Shown here one piece after another: positions 36,112-44,189 of a stretch of DNA of 62,748 nucleotides. This stretch comes from Methanocorpusculum sp. (GTDB lineage Archaea > Halobacteriota > Methanomicrobia > Methanomicrobiales > Methanocorpusculaceae): positions 1-62,748 of the forward strand of contig DALTWG010000002.1 of NCBI GenBank assembly GCA_029987245.1, written 5' to 3'. The position numbers and the translations under genes were made by a program. The notes below the pieces were generated by a model. That model worked only from the letters and a program-made list of their open reading frames with translations, was not told where the DNA came from and searched no databases. Positions within the stretch are counted from its first letter, which is position 1. Every line of letters starts with the position of its first letter.

Positions 36112-36486
36112 GTAACTATTCACGCATTTGAAAAAAGAGTAGTAACTATTCACGTACCTTGGATGGCTGATCTTATTTTTTGAATAGCGCTTACGCGCGA
36201 AAAACGCAGATTACGCAGATTACACGCTGATTTTCGCAGATTGCAACAGATTAAGGGCGGCGCCGAATTACGGCGCCGCAAAAAAATACATCTTCTTTTC
36301 AAATTGATATTCAAGGTTCTTGATATTTTTCATAACGGCGGGCGTAATTCGCCCGCCGAAAGAATCTGTTGTAATCGGCGTTAATCTGCGTGTAATCTGC
36401 GAAATCTGCGCATTGCGCGTGAGCGCTTCGATAAAGCCTCTTCAAAAAATACAGCTATTTACTTGTGGAGGGGTGAATAGTTACAA
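36110..36486. mobile_element. 377-bp palindromic element with TTGTAACTATTC ends
   Basis: Bounded by TTGTAACTATTCACGC (36110-36125) and the inverted GGGTGAATAGTTACAA (36471-36486), a 12-bp perfect terminal inverted repeat TTGTAACTATTC plus further similarity. A second internal copy of GTAACTATTCACG starts at 36142. The interior is a nested palindrome (see 36187-36426). No ORF of note inside. The same terminal motif marks the elements at 48579 and 53512, so I read this as a non-autonomous insertion element. A target duplication is not obvious. Confidence 0.6.
36187..36426. repeat. Long imperfect inverted repeat with two inner hairpins
   Basis: The left arm (36187-36252, GCGCTTACGCGCG to GCAACAGATT) pairs imperfectly with the right arm (36363-36426, AATCTGTTGTAATC to GCGTGAGCGC). 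Both arms contain repeated GCAGATTA/TAATCTGC units. The interior holds two perfect 9-bp hairpins, GCGGCGCCG-AATTA-CGGCGCCGC (36257-36279) and CGGCGGGCG-TAATT-CGCCCGCCG (36336-36358), and a TTGATATT direct repeat in an AT-rich centre. Confidence 0.75.
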
Positions 36487-36490
36487 AAGA

Positions 36491-36512
36491 AAAACGCGGA
36501 TATCCGCGTTTT
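36491..36512. terminator. 22-bp perfect palindrome between element and tRNA-Leu
   Basis: AAAACGCGGATATCCGCGTTTT is a perfect palindrome followed by TTCTTTTTAT on the plus strand and AAAAGAAAA-type sequence on the other side. It lies 29 nt beyond the 3' end of tRNA-Leu (minus strand) and could stop tRNA transcription as well as reading from the left. Confidence 0.5.
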
Positions 36513-36540
36513 CTTTTTATCTGCATTACTTCCAAAAGCA

Positions 36541-36625
36541 TGCGAAGGAAGGGATTTGAACCCCAGAATCACTACTGAACTAGCCCCTGAAGCTAGCGCC
36601 GTTGGCCAGGCTTGGCTACCTTCGC
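36541..36625 (-). tRNA. tRNA-Leu (CAG)
   Basis: An 85-nt class II tRNA. Acceptor stem GCGAAGG/CCTTCGC, discriminator A, anticodon stem CTAGC/GCTAG with loop TTCAGGG (anticodon CAG, reading CUG), long variable arm, and T-arm GGGGTTCAAATCCCTT. No intron. A TATA-like CATATAATTAAG lies about 15-25 nt upstream on the minus strand. CCA not encoded. Confidence 0.93.
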
Positions 36626-36667
36626 ACAAAAAGTGCTCTTAATTATATGCGCTCAATTCATATAAAG

Positions 36668-37504
36668 TCAGTGTTTCGCACCGGCGCAAACCGCATAAAA
36701 CTTCTTCCACCTCTCCACAAACTGATACTCAGGATTTGCCTCCAAAACCAGATTTTTCAGCACAACCGGGTCATCCTTCAAATGATACGTGCACACAGAA
36801 AGCATCGGCGCATCATGTTTTAGCGTACGGGCGGCGCCTGCAAGCATCTGACGCTCGGCACCTTCAATATCCGCCTTGATAAAGTCGCATTTAAGCGCGC
36901 GCTTTGCGCAGAAAGCATCTATCGTGGTAACCTGTGCACGCTCCTTTCTCCCCCGCTGCTCAAGCACCATGGAAGAACCCACCAGCGTATCTTCGAGCAC
37001 CGTAAATTCTGCGAAACCCGCGTCCTTTCCAATCGCAAACGGCTCAACATGAATTTTTTTGCCAAACTGCGGATTCAGGGATATGGTCTCATGCAAAATC
37101 CTGCGCGCATCCGCAATCGGCTCAAACGCATAGACCTCCGCGCCCCTGTATGCCGCAAAAAGCGAAAAAATACCCAGATTCGCCCCGCAGTCGAAGACAA
37201 CCGCGCCCGGCCTTATCTTCACATCCCCCCACTCATAGGGCCCCTCATCTGAAAAATGATACCGCGAAAAAAGCCCCGGATAAAGAATATCCACAATCTC
37301 CATTGCATAATAGGCCTCCTCCCGCGTGGGCTTTGCAGAGTGCGACAGCATTGGAAGCGTTAAGGGGCCGATTTTCAGCGTATCAGAGCGCCGGTCAAAA
37401 TAGCGGGCGCGAATCTTTTCATACACCCCCCGGTAAAAATCCTCCGTGCGCCTGTTTTTCGTCAGCGTATAATGGATACGGTCATACAGACTAATCCGGT
37501 TCAT
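36668..37504 (-). CDS. FkbM-family methyltransferase
   Basis: About 278 residues. An SAM-binding Rossmann domain with the glycine loop in VVFDCGANLGIFSLFAAYRG, acidic end of strand 2 in VYAFEPIADARRIL, and FIKADIEGAERQMLAGAART (Asp/Glu of motif IV), all typical of FkbM O-methyltransferases. The target is probably a sugar or polyketide hydroxyl. Possible starts are ATG 37513 (MSFMNR) and ATG 37504 (MNRISL, with AGGA 8 nt upstream). Either overlaps the stop of the flippase gene, so the three genes from 39570 to 36668 form an operon, perhaps for envelope glycolipid or glycan modification (inference). Confidence 0.78.
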   Translation of the reverse strand: MNRISLYDRIHYTLTKNRRTEDFYRGVYEKIRARYFDRRSDTLKIGPLTLPMLSHSAKPTREEAYYAMEIVDILYPGLFSRYHFSDEGPYEWGDVKIRPGAVVFDCGANLGIFSLFAAYRGAEVYAFEPIADARRILHETISLNPQFGKKIHVEPFAIGKDAGFAEFTVLEDTLVGSSMVLEQRGRKERAQVTTIDAFCAKRALKCDFIKADIEGAERQMLAGAARTLKHDAPMLSVCTYHLKDDPVVLKNLVLEANPEYQFVERWKKFYAVCAGAKH

Positions 37505-38534
37505 GAATGACATCCTGATTTGCCGCTTCCCGCTTGACAATAATGAAACTTGCAATAAAGCCCAGGAGCAGATTTGAATAATACAGAATCATGCGAAGCA
37601 GGACCACAAACAGACCGATCGCCGACGCAGGCATAATCATTGAATAAAATGCCGTGTAACAGAGTTCTGCAATACCCGTGCTTCCCGGCGTTAAGGGAAT
37701 CATTAAAATTACCGCGATAATCAGCTGATACACTATGGAAAGCAAAAGATTTGGCTCATATCCCAGACCTACCAGAATAACCGAGGCAATCGAATATTCG
37801 CACGCCCAGAAACAAAACGACAGAACAAGACCGACGACAAGACCCCAGCGCGCTTTTCCGGCGAAATGGCTGAATGTGCTGTAAAACTGGTCAATGCCGT
37901 TAACTACATCATTGTTTATCTTTTCCCTTCTCTCATCGCTGAATTTTTTCGTAACAAATCCTGTAATTTTGAGACCCACCTTCTTGATAAAGGCAGGCTT
38001 TCTCATCATCAGAATCAACACAAGCAGAATAGCAACGAAAAAGCCCGTTCCGCACCAGGCGGCAATAATAACACCTTCAGGGATTTCACCGTTGTTGTAA
38101 ATAAGTGAAAACATAGTCATACCCACAATAACGCCAAGCACCAGCAGGAATGCTTCTAAAAGCCGCTCTACAAGCACAATCGCCGTAGAATCCGCAAGCG
38201 GGATTTTTGCCTTGTAGAGTTCGTGAATGCGAATAGGCTCGCCGCCTATGTTGGAAGGCGTAATGGAGGCAAGAAGCTGGCCGGCGGCTGCCATATTGAC
38301 GCAGTGAAACAGCGGCACCTTGTAGCCGAGCGAGCGCGACAGCACCAGAATGCGCAGACCCCAGAAGACCAGAGCGAGCACGTGCAGACCTAACGCAAAC
38401 AGGAGAAACTCCGGACGGAGATTTTTAAATGCCTCAATTGTTCCCTCATCAAAGGTAAAGATGACAACACCAAGCAGTACAATAAGCGACAGACCGATTG
38501 ATATCCAGAGCAGTTTTTTATATTTAGCTTCCAT
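37491..38534 (-). CDS. Flippase-like (UPF0104/AglD) membrane protein 1
   Basis: 347 residues with about eight membrane helices of the lysylphosphatidylglycerol synthetase TM/UPF0104 family. The family motif PSNIGGEPIRIHELYKAKIP is visible, as is PLTPGSTGIAELCYTAFYSM near the end. Archaeal relatives are implicated in lipid-linked sugar handling (AglD) or lipid flipping. It shares about a third of its residues by eye with its neighbour (38524-39570), so the pair is a tandem duplication. It overlaps that gene by 11 nt and FkbM by about 14-23 nt. Confidence 0.8.
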   Translation of the reverse strand: MEAKYKKLLWISIGLSLIVLLGVVIFTFDEGTIEAFKNLRPEFLLFALGLHVLALVFWGLRILVLSRSLGYKVPLFHCVNMAAAGQLLASITPSNIGGEPIRIHELYKAKIPLADSTAIVLVERLLEAFLLVLGVIVGMTMFSLIYNNGEIPEGVIIAAWCGTGFFVAILLVLILMMRKPAFIKKVGLKITGFVTKKFSDERREKINNDVVNGIDQFYSTFSHFAGKARWGLVVGLVLSFCFWACEYSIASVILVGLGYEPNLLLSIVYQLIIAVILMIPLTPGSTGIAELCYTAFYSMIMPASAIGLFVVLLRMILYYSNLLLGFIASFIIVKREAANQDVIHEPD

Positions 38535-39570
38535 TTGGTTCTCCTTTTGCCTCGCGGCGCAATATTAACAGACTTGCAATAAATCCGACGGCAAGGTTGA
38601 AGTAATACATAATCAGACGCCAGATGACGACAAAAATGCCGAGCACGGCAGAGGGCACAATAAATGCATAGAATCCGGCAAGCGAGACCTCGGCAACCCC
38701 CGCCCCTCCCGGGGTAAGCGGTATCATTAAAATGACCGTAATCAGAATCTGGAAGATAAAGGATAAGAAGAATGCTTCCAGACTGAAAGGCACGCCAAGG
38801 CCGAGAATGACAACATACGTAATAATAAATTCGTTAATCCAGTAAAGAGTGGAAAAAATCATGCCGTACGCCATGCCGGATTTGGATTTGCCGGTAAAAT
38901 GACCTAAGGTGGTATAGAAGTTGTCTACGCCGGTTTCGAGTTTTGTCTGGAACTTTTCTGTTTTTTCCGAGTCCCATTTGCGGATGAAAAAGCCGGTAAC
39001 TTTTCTGCAGAGTTTTTTGCCGAGCCCGGGTTTTTTTGAGATGATAACAAACAGACCTAAAAGGACGGTAAACACCCCTGCTGCCGCATACGAGGTGTAC
39101 ACCCACCCTTGAGGCAGTTCAATCGAGGTAAAGACAAAGCCCAAAAGAAGCACGCTGATTATGGTGCAGATTACTAAAACAACGGCGTCAAAAACCCGTT
39201 CCATGATAACCACGGCAGTGGCATCGCCCGTAGGCACGCCTGCTTTGTGTATTTCATAGATGCGTACCGGCTCGCCGCCTACCTGTGAGGGGGTAACCGA
39301 TGCAATAAACATATTCGAGCAGACCAGGCGGAAAGTGTGGCCGAATCCGATTTTGTAGCCAAGCGAGCGGCACATTAACTGGATGCGCAGCGCCCAGAAG
39401 AGTAATGAGACCACATGCATGGCAAAGGCGAGGACAATTATCCAGGGATTTGCGGCCTGAAGGGCGGCGATGGTCGATTCGGGGTCGAAGGTGAGGAATA
39501 AGACGACAAGGATAACGGCAAGGCTGATGCTGACGGAGAGTATGAGCCAGCGTTTCTGTGTCTTGTTCAT
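38524..39570 (-). CDS. Flippase-like (UPF0104/AglD) membrane protein 2
   Basis: 348 residues, same family and helix layout as its downstream neighbour: PSQVGGEPVRIYEIHKAGVP and PLTPGGAGVAEVSLAGFYAF correspond to the neighbour's motifs. The glycine-rich final motif (GGAGVAE) is conserved. First gene of the three-gene operon. The basic end (LRREAKGEPNGS) is cytoplasmic. Function unproven. Confidence 0.8.
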   Translation of the reverse strand: MNKTQKRWLILSVSISLAVILVVLFLTFDPESTIAALQAANPWIIVLAFAMHVVSLLFWALRIQLMCRSLGYKIGFGHTFRLVCSNMFIASVTPSQVGGEPVRIYEIHKAGVPTGDATAVVIMERVFDAVVLVICTIISVLLLGFVFTSIELPQGWVYTSYAAAGVFTVLLGLFVIISKKPGLGKKLCRKVTGFFIRKWDSEKTEKFQTKLETGVDNFYTTLGHFTGKSKSGMAYGMIFSTLYWINEFIITYVVILGLGVPFSLEAFFLSFIFQILITVILMIPLTPGGAGVAEVSLAGFYAFIVPSAVLGIFVVIWRLIMYYFNLAVGFIASLLILRREAKGEPNGS

Positions 39571-39652
39571 AATTAAAAATAGTGTTTATATTCAGAGAGA
39601 TATTAGGTTTTTGTATCGCGGCGGGGAAACGGAAAAAGTGGAAAAGAGGATT

Positions 39653-40936
39653 TTACACGCACTCGGCCTTTACCGTATTTCTCCGGTTGACCAGCACCAT
39701 GCCCGCCTTTACATCCTCTTCATTAATCTCCTTGCGCCCCGCAAGAAGCGCGGATATAATCGCCTCGGTAAGCATCATGCGAAGGTCGGCACCCGAAAAC
39801 CCTTCCGTCATCTCTGCAATCGTTTTGAAATTAATCGTACAGGGAATACCTGACGCCACATGATGCAAAATCGCCTCGCGCATTTCACAATCCGGCAGCG
39901 CAAATTCCACGACCTCGTCAAACCGGCGCCAGATGGCGGCATCCAGCATTCCCGCATGGTTTGTTGCACCGATTAAGATAACCTGGTTTTTCATCAGATT
40001 GATATGGTCAATCGACTTTAAGAGCGTGTTTACCGCACGCTTCATGGTTCCGTTGTCATCTGAGATGCGCGTCTTTGCGATATAGTCGAATTCATCAATG
40101 AAGAGAATGCACGGCGCGATTTTTTTCGCAAGGTCAAATATCCGGTCGATGTTTTTCGACGTCTCGCCCAGATACTGGGAGGTAATCATCGAAAGACGCA
40201 CTTCCAGAACCGGCATGTGAACCGCGCGGGAAAGCGCCAGGGCAAACGAGGTTTTGCCGGTTCCCGGCGGTCCTACCAAAAGGACGCGGCCGAGTTCATA
40301 AATCCGGTGGGAGCGCAGGAATTCCTGGTTTGCAAGGGCGGTCTGCACCTTTTCCACGATGGCAAGCTGTTCAGGCGTGCAGACAAGGTCGGCAAGGGAG
40401 AATTCAATCTCTTCCGGCGCGTAAGGGACGACAAGTTCGACGGCCTCCTTCATTGACTCGGACTTCTGGGACACGGCATCCAGTTTGCCGTTTAATGCGG
40501 CAAGTGTGTCTTCAAAAAGGGGTATGCGCGCGCGCGCCTCTTTGTAGGAAACGGATGTTTCCCCGGCGGTCTCAAGCGCAAGGGAAAGCGCCGGGTTTGC
40601 AAGCACTTTATCGGCGCCGGCCTGTTTTAAATACCATTTGCGCGCAGGGGCGGCTGACGATAAGGTAATCTGGCCGAGGTCGCTGATTACAAGATAGGTA
40701 TTTTTCTTATCGGCGATAAGTTCGCGCACGGCAAGTCCGGGAAACGCGGTTCTGAGAATTCCTTCTTTAATGGTTACCGGGCGGGCTATGATGCCTGCTG
40801 CTTCCGAACAGAACATTTCGCGCATGGACGGGGGTATGTCGTTTACTTCAAGCGAGGGGTTGGTATTTACTATTTCCGCGGTTAGTACAATCTCGGTGAG
40901 CTGCAGTAATCCGGGGCTGACTGGTTGGGTTGCCAT
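39653..40936 (-). CDS. AAA ATPase with unrecognised N-terminal domain
   Basis: 427 residues from ATG 40936. A single AAA module in the C-terminal half: Walker A VGPPGTGKTSFALAL, Walker B CILFIDEFDYIA, sensor 1 IGATNHAG, arginine fingers in DAAIWRRFDEVVEFALPD, and the AAA lid with GFSGADLRMMLTEAI. The N-terminal about 150 residues match no domain I know. It resembles Cdc48/Vps4-type unfoldases in its core, but no partner is adjacent. The longer reading to 41218 is antisense to larB and rejected. A TATA box on the minus strand (TTATATATGCG, near 41013-41023) lies 75-85 nt upstream. Confidence 0.72.
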   Translation of the reverse strand: MATQPVSPGLLQLTEIVLTAEIVNTNPSLEVNDIPPSMREMFCSEAAGIIARPVTIKEGILRTAFPGLAVRELIADKKNTYLVISDLGQITLSSAAPARKWYLKQAGADKVLANPALSLALETAGETSVSYKEARARIPLFEDTLAALNGKLDAVSQKSESMKEAVELVVPYAPEEIEFSLADLVCTPEQLAIVEKVQTALANQEFLRSHRIYELGRVLLVGPPGTGKTSFALALSRAVHMPVLEVRLSMITSQYLGETSKNIDRIFDLAKKIAPCILFIDEFDYIAKTRISDDNGTMKRAVNTLLKSIDHINLMKNQVILIGATNHAGMLDAAIWRRFDEVVEFALPDCEMREAILHHVASGIPCTINFKTIAEMTEGFSGADLRMMLTEAIISALLAGRKEINEEDVKAGMVLVNRRNTVKAECV

Positions 40937-41030
40937 GTTTGTCCATACATATTGGCGCGGTATTGGCATAAGGTTTGCCTTCAGTGCCGGCAAATATTCT
41001 TTACTTCGCAAATCGCATATATAATCATCT

Positions 41031-41807
41031 ATGGCGGGGCATTTTGATTTATCCGGTATTCTCCGGAAGGTGCAGGCGGGCGAGATTTCGCCGGCCGAGG
41101 CAGAGCGTCTTATCGGCGAGACCGCGGTTGCGCATGTCGGCGATGTGGCAAATATCGATATTGAGCGGATAAAGCGTTGCGGGATGCCTGAGGTGGTCCT
41201 CGCCGAGGGCAAGGACACGAAAGCGCTGGTTCAGATTATGCATGCGTTTGTGCAAAAGACCGGGCGCTGTGTTGCAAGCCGGATAAATGAGGAGCAGACG
41301 AAAGCTGTGTGCGCGCATCTGCCTGAGGGCATAGCCGCCGAGACGCGTGCGGGCGGTATTCTTATTTTATCGAACGGTACCCGGCCCAAGCCGTGCGGGG
41401 GTGTTGTAGGGATAATTACGGCCGGGACGTCTGATATCCGCGTTGCGGAAGAGGCCCGCGCTATTGCGGAGGAGATGGGATGCTCGGTGCTTACTTCCTA
41501 TGATGTGGGTGTCGCCGGTATTCACCGGCTCTTTCCGGCATTAGAGCGCCTGGAGGCTGCGGATGTGTTTGTGGTCTGCGCCGGGAGAGAAGGGACGCTT
41601 CCGTCGGTTGTTGCAGGGCTCGTAAACAAGCCTGTTATCGGGGTGCCTGTCAGTACGGGCTACGGCTATATGGGTAAAGGCGAGGCGGCGCGTGCGTCGA
41701 TGCTTCAGTCCTGCGCAGTGATTACGGTAGTAAATATTGATGCGGGGTTCTGCGCGGGGGCGTTTGCGGCGCGGACGGCGGCTTTAATCGCGGAGGGGCG
41801 CAAATGA
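41031..41807 (+). CDS. larB: LarB, pyridinium biscarboxylate mononucleotide synthase
   Basis: 258 residues. A PurE-like domain (about 120-258; GTSDIRVAEEARAIAEEMGC, CAGREGTLPSVVAGLVNKPV, GYGYMGKGEAARASML) carboxylates and hydrolyses nicotinic acid adenine dinucleotide as the first step of the nickel-pincer cofactor. The N-terminal half includes AEGKDTKALVQIMHAFVQK. LarC/LarE are not in the window. The overlap with nadM (4 nt, ATGA), which makes NAD from related pyridine nucleotides, gives a sensible context. No clear SD. Confidence 0.88.
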   Translation: MAGHFDLSGILRKVQAGEISPAEAERLIGETAVAHVGDVANIDIERIKRCGMPEVVLAEGKDTKALVQIMHAFVQKTGRCVASRINEEQTKAVCAHLPEGIAAETRAGGILILSNGTRPKPCGGVVGIITAGTSDIRVAEEARAIAEEMGCSVLTSYDVGVAGIHRLFPALERLEAADVFVVCAGREGTLPSVVAGLVNKPVIGVPVSTGYGYMGKGEAARASMLQSCAVITVVNIDAGFCAGAFAARTAALIAEGRK

Positions 41808-42313
41808 GGCGGGGGCTGTATATCGTACGGTTTCAGCCGTTTCACAACGGGCATCTCGGAGTAATCGAGGAGATTGCAGAGGAGGTGGATGAGTTGATTA
41901 TCGGTATCGGCAGCGCGGATGTGAGTCATTCGCTTACGGACCCGTTTACGGCGGGGGAGCGGGTGTTAATGGTTACGCGCTCGCTTGCGCATCTGCAGAT
42001 TCCGTTATATGTTATTCCGATTGAGGATGTGAATCGCAATGCGCTGTGGGTTGCGCATGTAAAGTCGATTGTGCCGCCGTTTGATGTGGTGTTTTCGTCC
42101 AATCCGCTGGTTGTGCAGCTGTTTCGTGAGGCGGGGTGTGCGGTGCAAACCCACTCGATGCTTTCGCGGGATTTTCTTTCGGGGACGGTTATTCGTTCGC
42201 TGATGCTGGAAGGGGGGGATTTTGAGGAGTATTTACCGGAGGAGGCGGTTTCGGTGATCAGAGAAATCGGGGGCCTGGAGCGGATGTGCGAGATTGCAAA
42301 AAGAGATGATTAA
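41804..42313 (+). CDS. nadM: Nicotinamide-nucleotide adenylyltransferase, archaeal NadM
   Basis: 169 residues. Adenylates nicotinamide (or nicotinate) mononucleotide to NAD. Nucleotidyltransferase HxGH motif HNGH at 14-17 (VRFQPFHNGHLGVIEEI) and the ISGTxxR-like RDFLSGTVIRSLMLEG. Its start overlaps the larB stop. It may be a pyridine-nucleotide unit. Confidence 0.9.
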   Translation: MRRGLYIVRFQPFHNGHLGVIEEIAEEVDELIIGIGSADVSHSLTDPFTAGERVLMVTRSLAHLQIPLYVIPIEDVNRNALWVAHVKSIVPPFDVVFSSNPLVVQLFREAGCAVQTHSMLSRDFLSGTVIRSLMLEGGDFEEYLPEEAVSVIREIGGLERMCEIAKRDD

Positions 42314-42612
42314 TCTCTCCCTCTTTCCAGCTCCTCTCTTATATCTCTTTTCACCTTCTGCATAAACAGCATCATAACCGCCGTCACTACCCCCATCACT
42401 CCTAAAAACACAGCAATCCCTGACAAAACCACAAAAACAACAGCCCCAAAAGCAAGCGCCCCCTTATACAAAACCATCCCCGCAGCCGCAAGAACAACAG
42501 AGCCGCCAAAAAGCCCCCACGCATGCCTTTTTTCCGTCATCGCAAACCGCCAAACCAGCCGCGACCAGAACCCCTCTTCTTCAGTACCCGGCACTTTTTC
42601 CCCAAAAACCAC
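42310..42612 (-). CDS. Small membrane protein
   Basis: 100 residues. Two to three membrane helices (about 32-52, 54-78 and perhaps 80-95) and a basic, Arg/Glu-rich cytoplasmic tail (KVKRDIREELERGRD). Starts with a GTG. ATG 42540 is an alternative. Convergent with nadM (overlapping ends by 4 nt). Follows the thioesterase gene by 5 nt, probably co-transcribed. Function unknown. Confidence 0.5.
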   Translation of the reverse strand: MVFGEKVPGTEEEGFWSRLVWRFAMTEKRHAWGLFGGSVVLAAAGMVLYKGALAFGAVVFVVLSGIAVFLGVMGVVTAVMMLFMQKVKRDIREELERGRD

Positions 42613-42617
42613 ACAAA

Positions 42618-43034
42618 TCAGCTCTCAAGAATCAGATACGTACCCGACGTCTTCGAAAGAAGCTTCCCCTCAACACCGCCCTCGCGCACCTCAGCCTCAC
42701 CAAACGCAACGCGCCTGCCCTGACGCAGAATTTTAGCAACAGCATAAATCTCGCCGCCTGCCGCCCCTTTCATAAAAGACGTAGACTCACTTACCGAAGT
42801 ACAGCCCTGCCCCGCCTCAAGACACGTATGCAGCGCAAGAGCAATCGCCTCGTCGCCTAAGACCACATAAAACCCGCCCTGCAAAAAACCCGCGCCGTTA
42901 AGCACCCTGTCCGAAACAGTCATCTTCAAAACCGCCCGCCCCTCACCCCATGAAACCGGAGTAATGCCTAACGTGACGAACGTATTGTTTGCAGCAGCGC
43001 CGACAGCAGCTATTTTTTCAATATACGGATGCAT
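42618..43034 (-). CDS. Hotdog-fold thioesterase (PaaI-like)
   Basis: 138 residues. A PaaI/4-hydroxybenzoyl-CoA thioesterase fold, with RVLNGAGFLQGGFYVVLGDE as the catalytic segment (Asn/Gly then Asp/Glu at the helix start) and TSVSESTSFMKGAAGGEIYA in the substrate strand. In typical PaaI members the motif is HGG; here it reads LQGG. Probably cleaves an acyl-CoA. Substrate unknown. Confidence 0.75.
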   Translation of the reverse strand: MHPYIEKIAAVGAAANNTFVTLGITPVSWGEGRAVLKMTVSDRVLNGAGFLQGGFYVVLGDEAIALALHTCLEAGQGCTSVSESTSFMKGAAGGEIYAVAKILRQGRRVAFGEAEVREGGVEGKLLSKTSGTYLILES

Positions 43035-43122
43035 ACAGAAATGTTTGCTTTACAGAGATAAGGGGATTTCGATACCGGACACCCGCCTCATTGCGCCGCC
43101 TCACGCCCGCACCATTCCAAAG

Positions 43123-43132
43123 TTATATATCA
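43123..43132 (+). promoter_or_regulatory. TATA box of initiator tRNA gene
   Basis: TTATATATCA about 35 nt before the tRNA 5' end, followed by a second AT-rich tract (ATATAAAAAC). Right distance for a tRNA promoter in archaea. Confidence 0.5.
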
Positions 43133-43162
43133 TATAAAAACAAATATTATATCCCAAACCAT

Positions 43163-43237
43163 AGCGAGGTGGGGTAGTCAGGAGATCCCGTCGGGCTCAT
43201 AACCCGAAGATCAATGGTTCAAATCCATTCCTCGCTA
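43163..43237 (+). tRNA. Initiator tRNA-Met (CAT)
   Basis: A 75-nt tRNA. Acceptor AGCGAGG/CCTCGCT with an A1-T72 pair, discriminator A, anticodon stem TCGGG/CCCGA with loop CTCATAA. The GGG/CCC base pairs in the anticodon stem and A1-T72 are hallmarks of the archaeal initiator, distinguishing it from elongator tRNA-Met. T-arm ATGGTTCAAATCCAT. No intron. Confidence 0.93.
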
Positions 43238-43434
43238 CTCCTGTTTTCAAAAATTAATGCGCGTTTTTTCACCACCTTAAAAATTCCCGTAAAACATCCC
43301 CGAAAACCCCCGCAAAAACACCCGAAATCCCCCTCCGCACACACAGAGTACCCGAAAAATGAGACCCCGTGTGCAAAAACTATTATAGAATTGAGACAGA
43401 TACAACTATAATAATTTTTATACCCGGAGTAAAA

Positions 43435-44175
43435 ATGGATACCAGAATGAAATTCTTAGAACACGAACTGGCCGCCCAGGAACGTGACCTTGCTGCAAAA
43501 CAGGAAAAAACCGCCGCACCCGCATCCGAAGAAATCCCGGCAGCACCCGCATCCGAAGACCTCGAACTCAGAGTCCGCGAACTCGAAGCAATGGTAAAAG
43601 GCCTCACCAGCGAATTGCTTGACCTCAAATCCGTCTGCAGACGCCTCTCAACCCAGATTGAAAAACTCGGCGGCGCACCGGTGAAAAGCCACCCCGAAAA
43701 CGCCGCAAGATTTGGCGTGCGCCGCCCGGCTCCCGAAGCAGAACCCGCAGTGCAGGAACCTGCAGAAGTCCCCGTCACCCGCGGCAGAATCCAGCCCGCA
43801 GTCCCCGAAACCCCTGCAAGAAACCCGCAAAGAACCCCCGCAAGACAGGAAGTGCCCGTTGCAAGACACACAATGCGCCAAAGCCCCCAGCCAAAGGCAG
43901 AAGAAGTCCCGCGCCGCGTAATCAACACACCTGTTCCCGAACCCCAGAAACCCGCCGTTGAAGAAGTCCCGGCAGAAAGCTTAGGCCCCGGAGAATTTGA
44001 ATACGTCATGCAGCCCGACGGCTCCATCCAGAAACGCCGCAAGACACACGCCGCAAACGTCATCATTGCCGGAACCGGATTCAACCCCGGACACGCATCG
44101 CGTTCCTCTGCCATCCGCGCAGACTCCAATGCAGTAATTGAAGCCGAAGAAGACGACACCCTTGAAATCAAATAA
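43435..44175 (+). CDS. Coiled-coil, Pro-rich protein upstream of SMC
   Basis: 247 residues, unknown function. A short N-terminal helix (about 1-25), a coiled coil (about 42-80, LELRVRELEAMVKGLTSELL), a long Pro/Glu/Ala-rich disordered linker (about 85-180), and a more ordered C-terminus (GPGEFEYVMQPDGSIQKRRK, then an acidic end). Strong GGAG site 8 nt before the ATG at 43435. It ends 14 nt before SMC in the same direction, so it is probably translated with SMC and ScpA and may act with them. No homology to ScpB, whose winged-helix domains I do not see here. Confidence 0.6.
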   Translation: MDTRMKFLEHELAAQERDLAAKQEKTAAPASEEIPAAPASEDLELRVRELEAMVKGLTSELLDLKSVCRRLSTQIEKLGGAPVKSHPENAARFGVRRPAPEAEPAVQEPAEVPVTRGRIQPAVPETPARNPQRTPARQEVPVARHTMRQSPQPKAEEVPRRVINTPVPEPQKPAVEEVPAESLGPGEFEYVMQPDGSIQKRRKTHAANVIIAGTGFNPGHASRSSAIRADSNAVIEAEEDDTLEIK

Positions 44176-44189
44176 ACCCGGAGCTGCCC

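Noticed and set aside
36187..36426. GCAGATTA repeats considered as a CRISPR array
   Set aside because: The units are short, inverted and without spacers of constant length. No cas genes nearby.
40937..41218. N-terminal extension of the AAA ATPase
   Set aside because: The added residues are antisense to larB, Pro/Ser-rich, and cross the divergent promoter region.
43286..43333. C-rich repeats considered as CRISPR or replication origin
   Set aside because: Too short and irregular. No cdc6/orc gene in the window.
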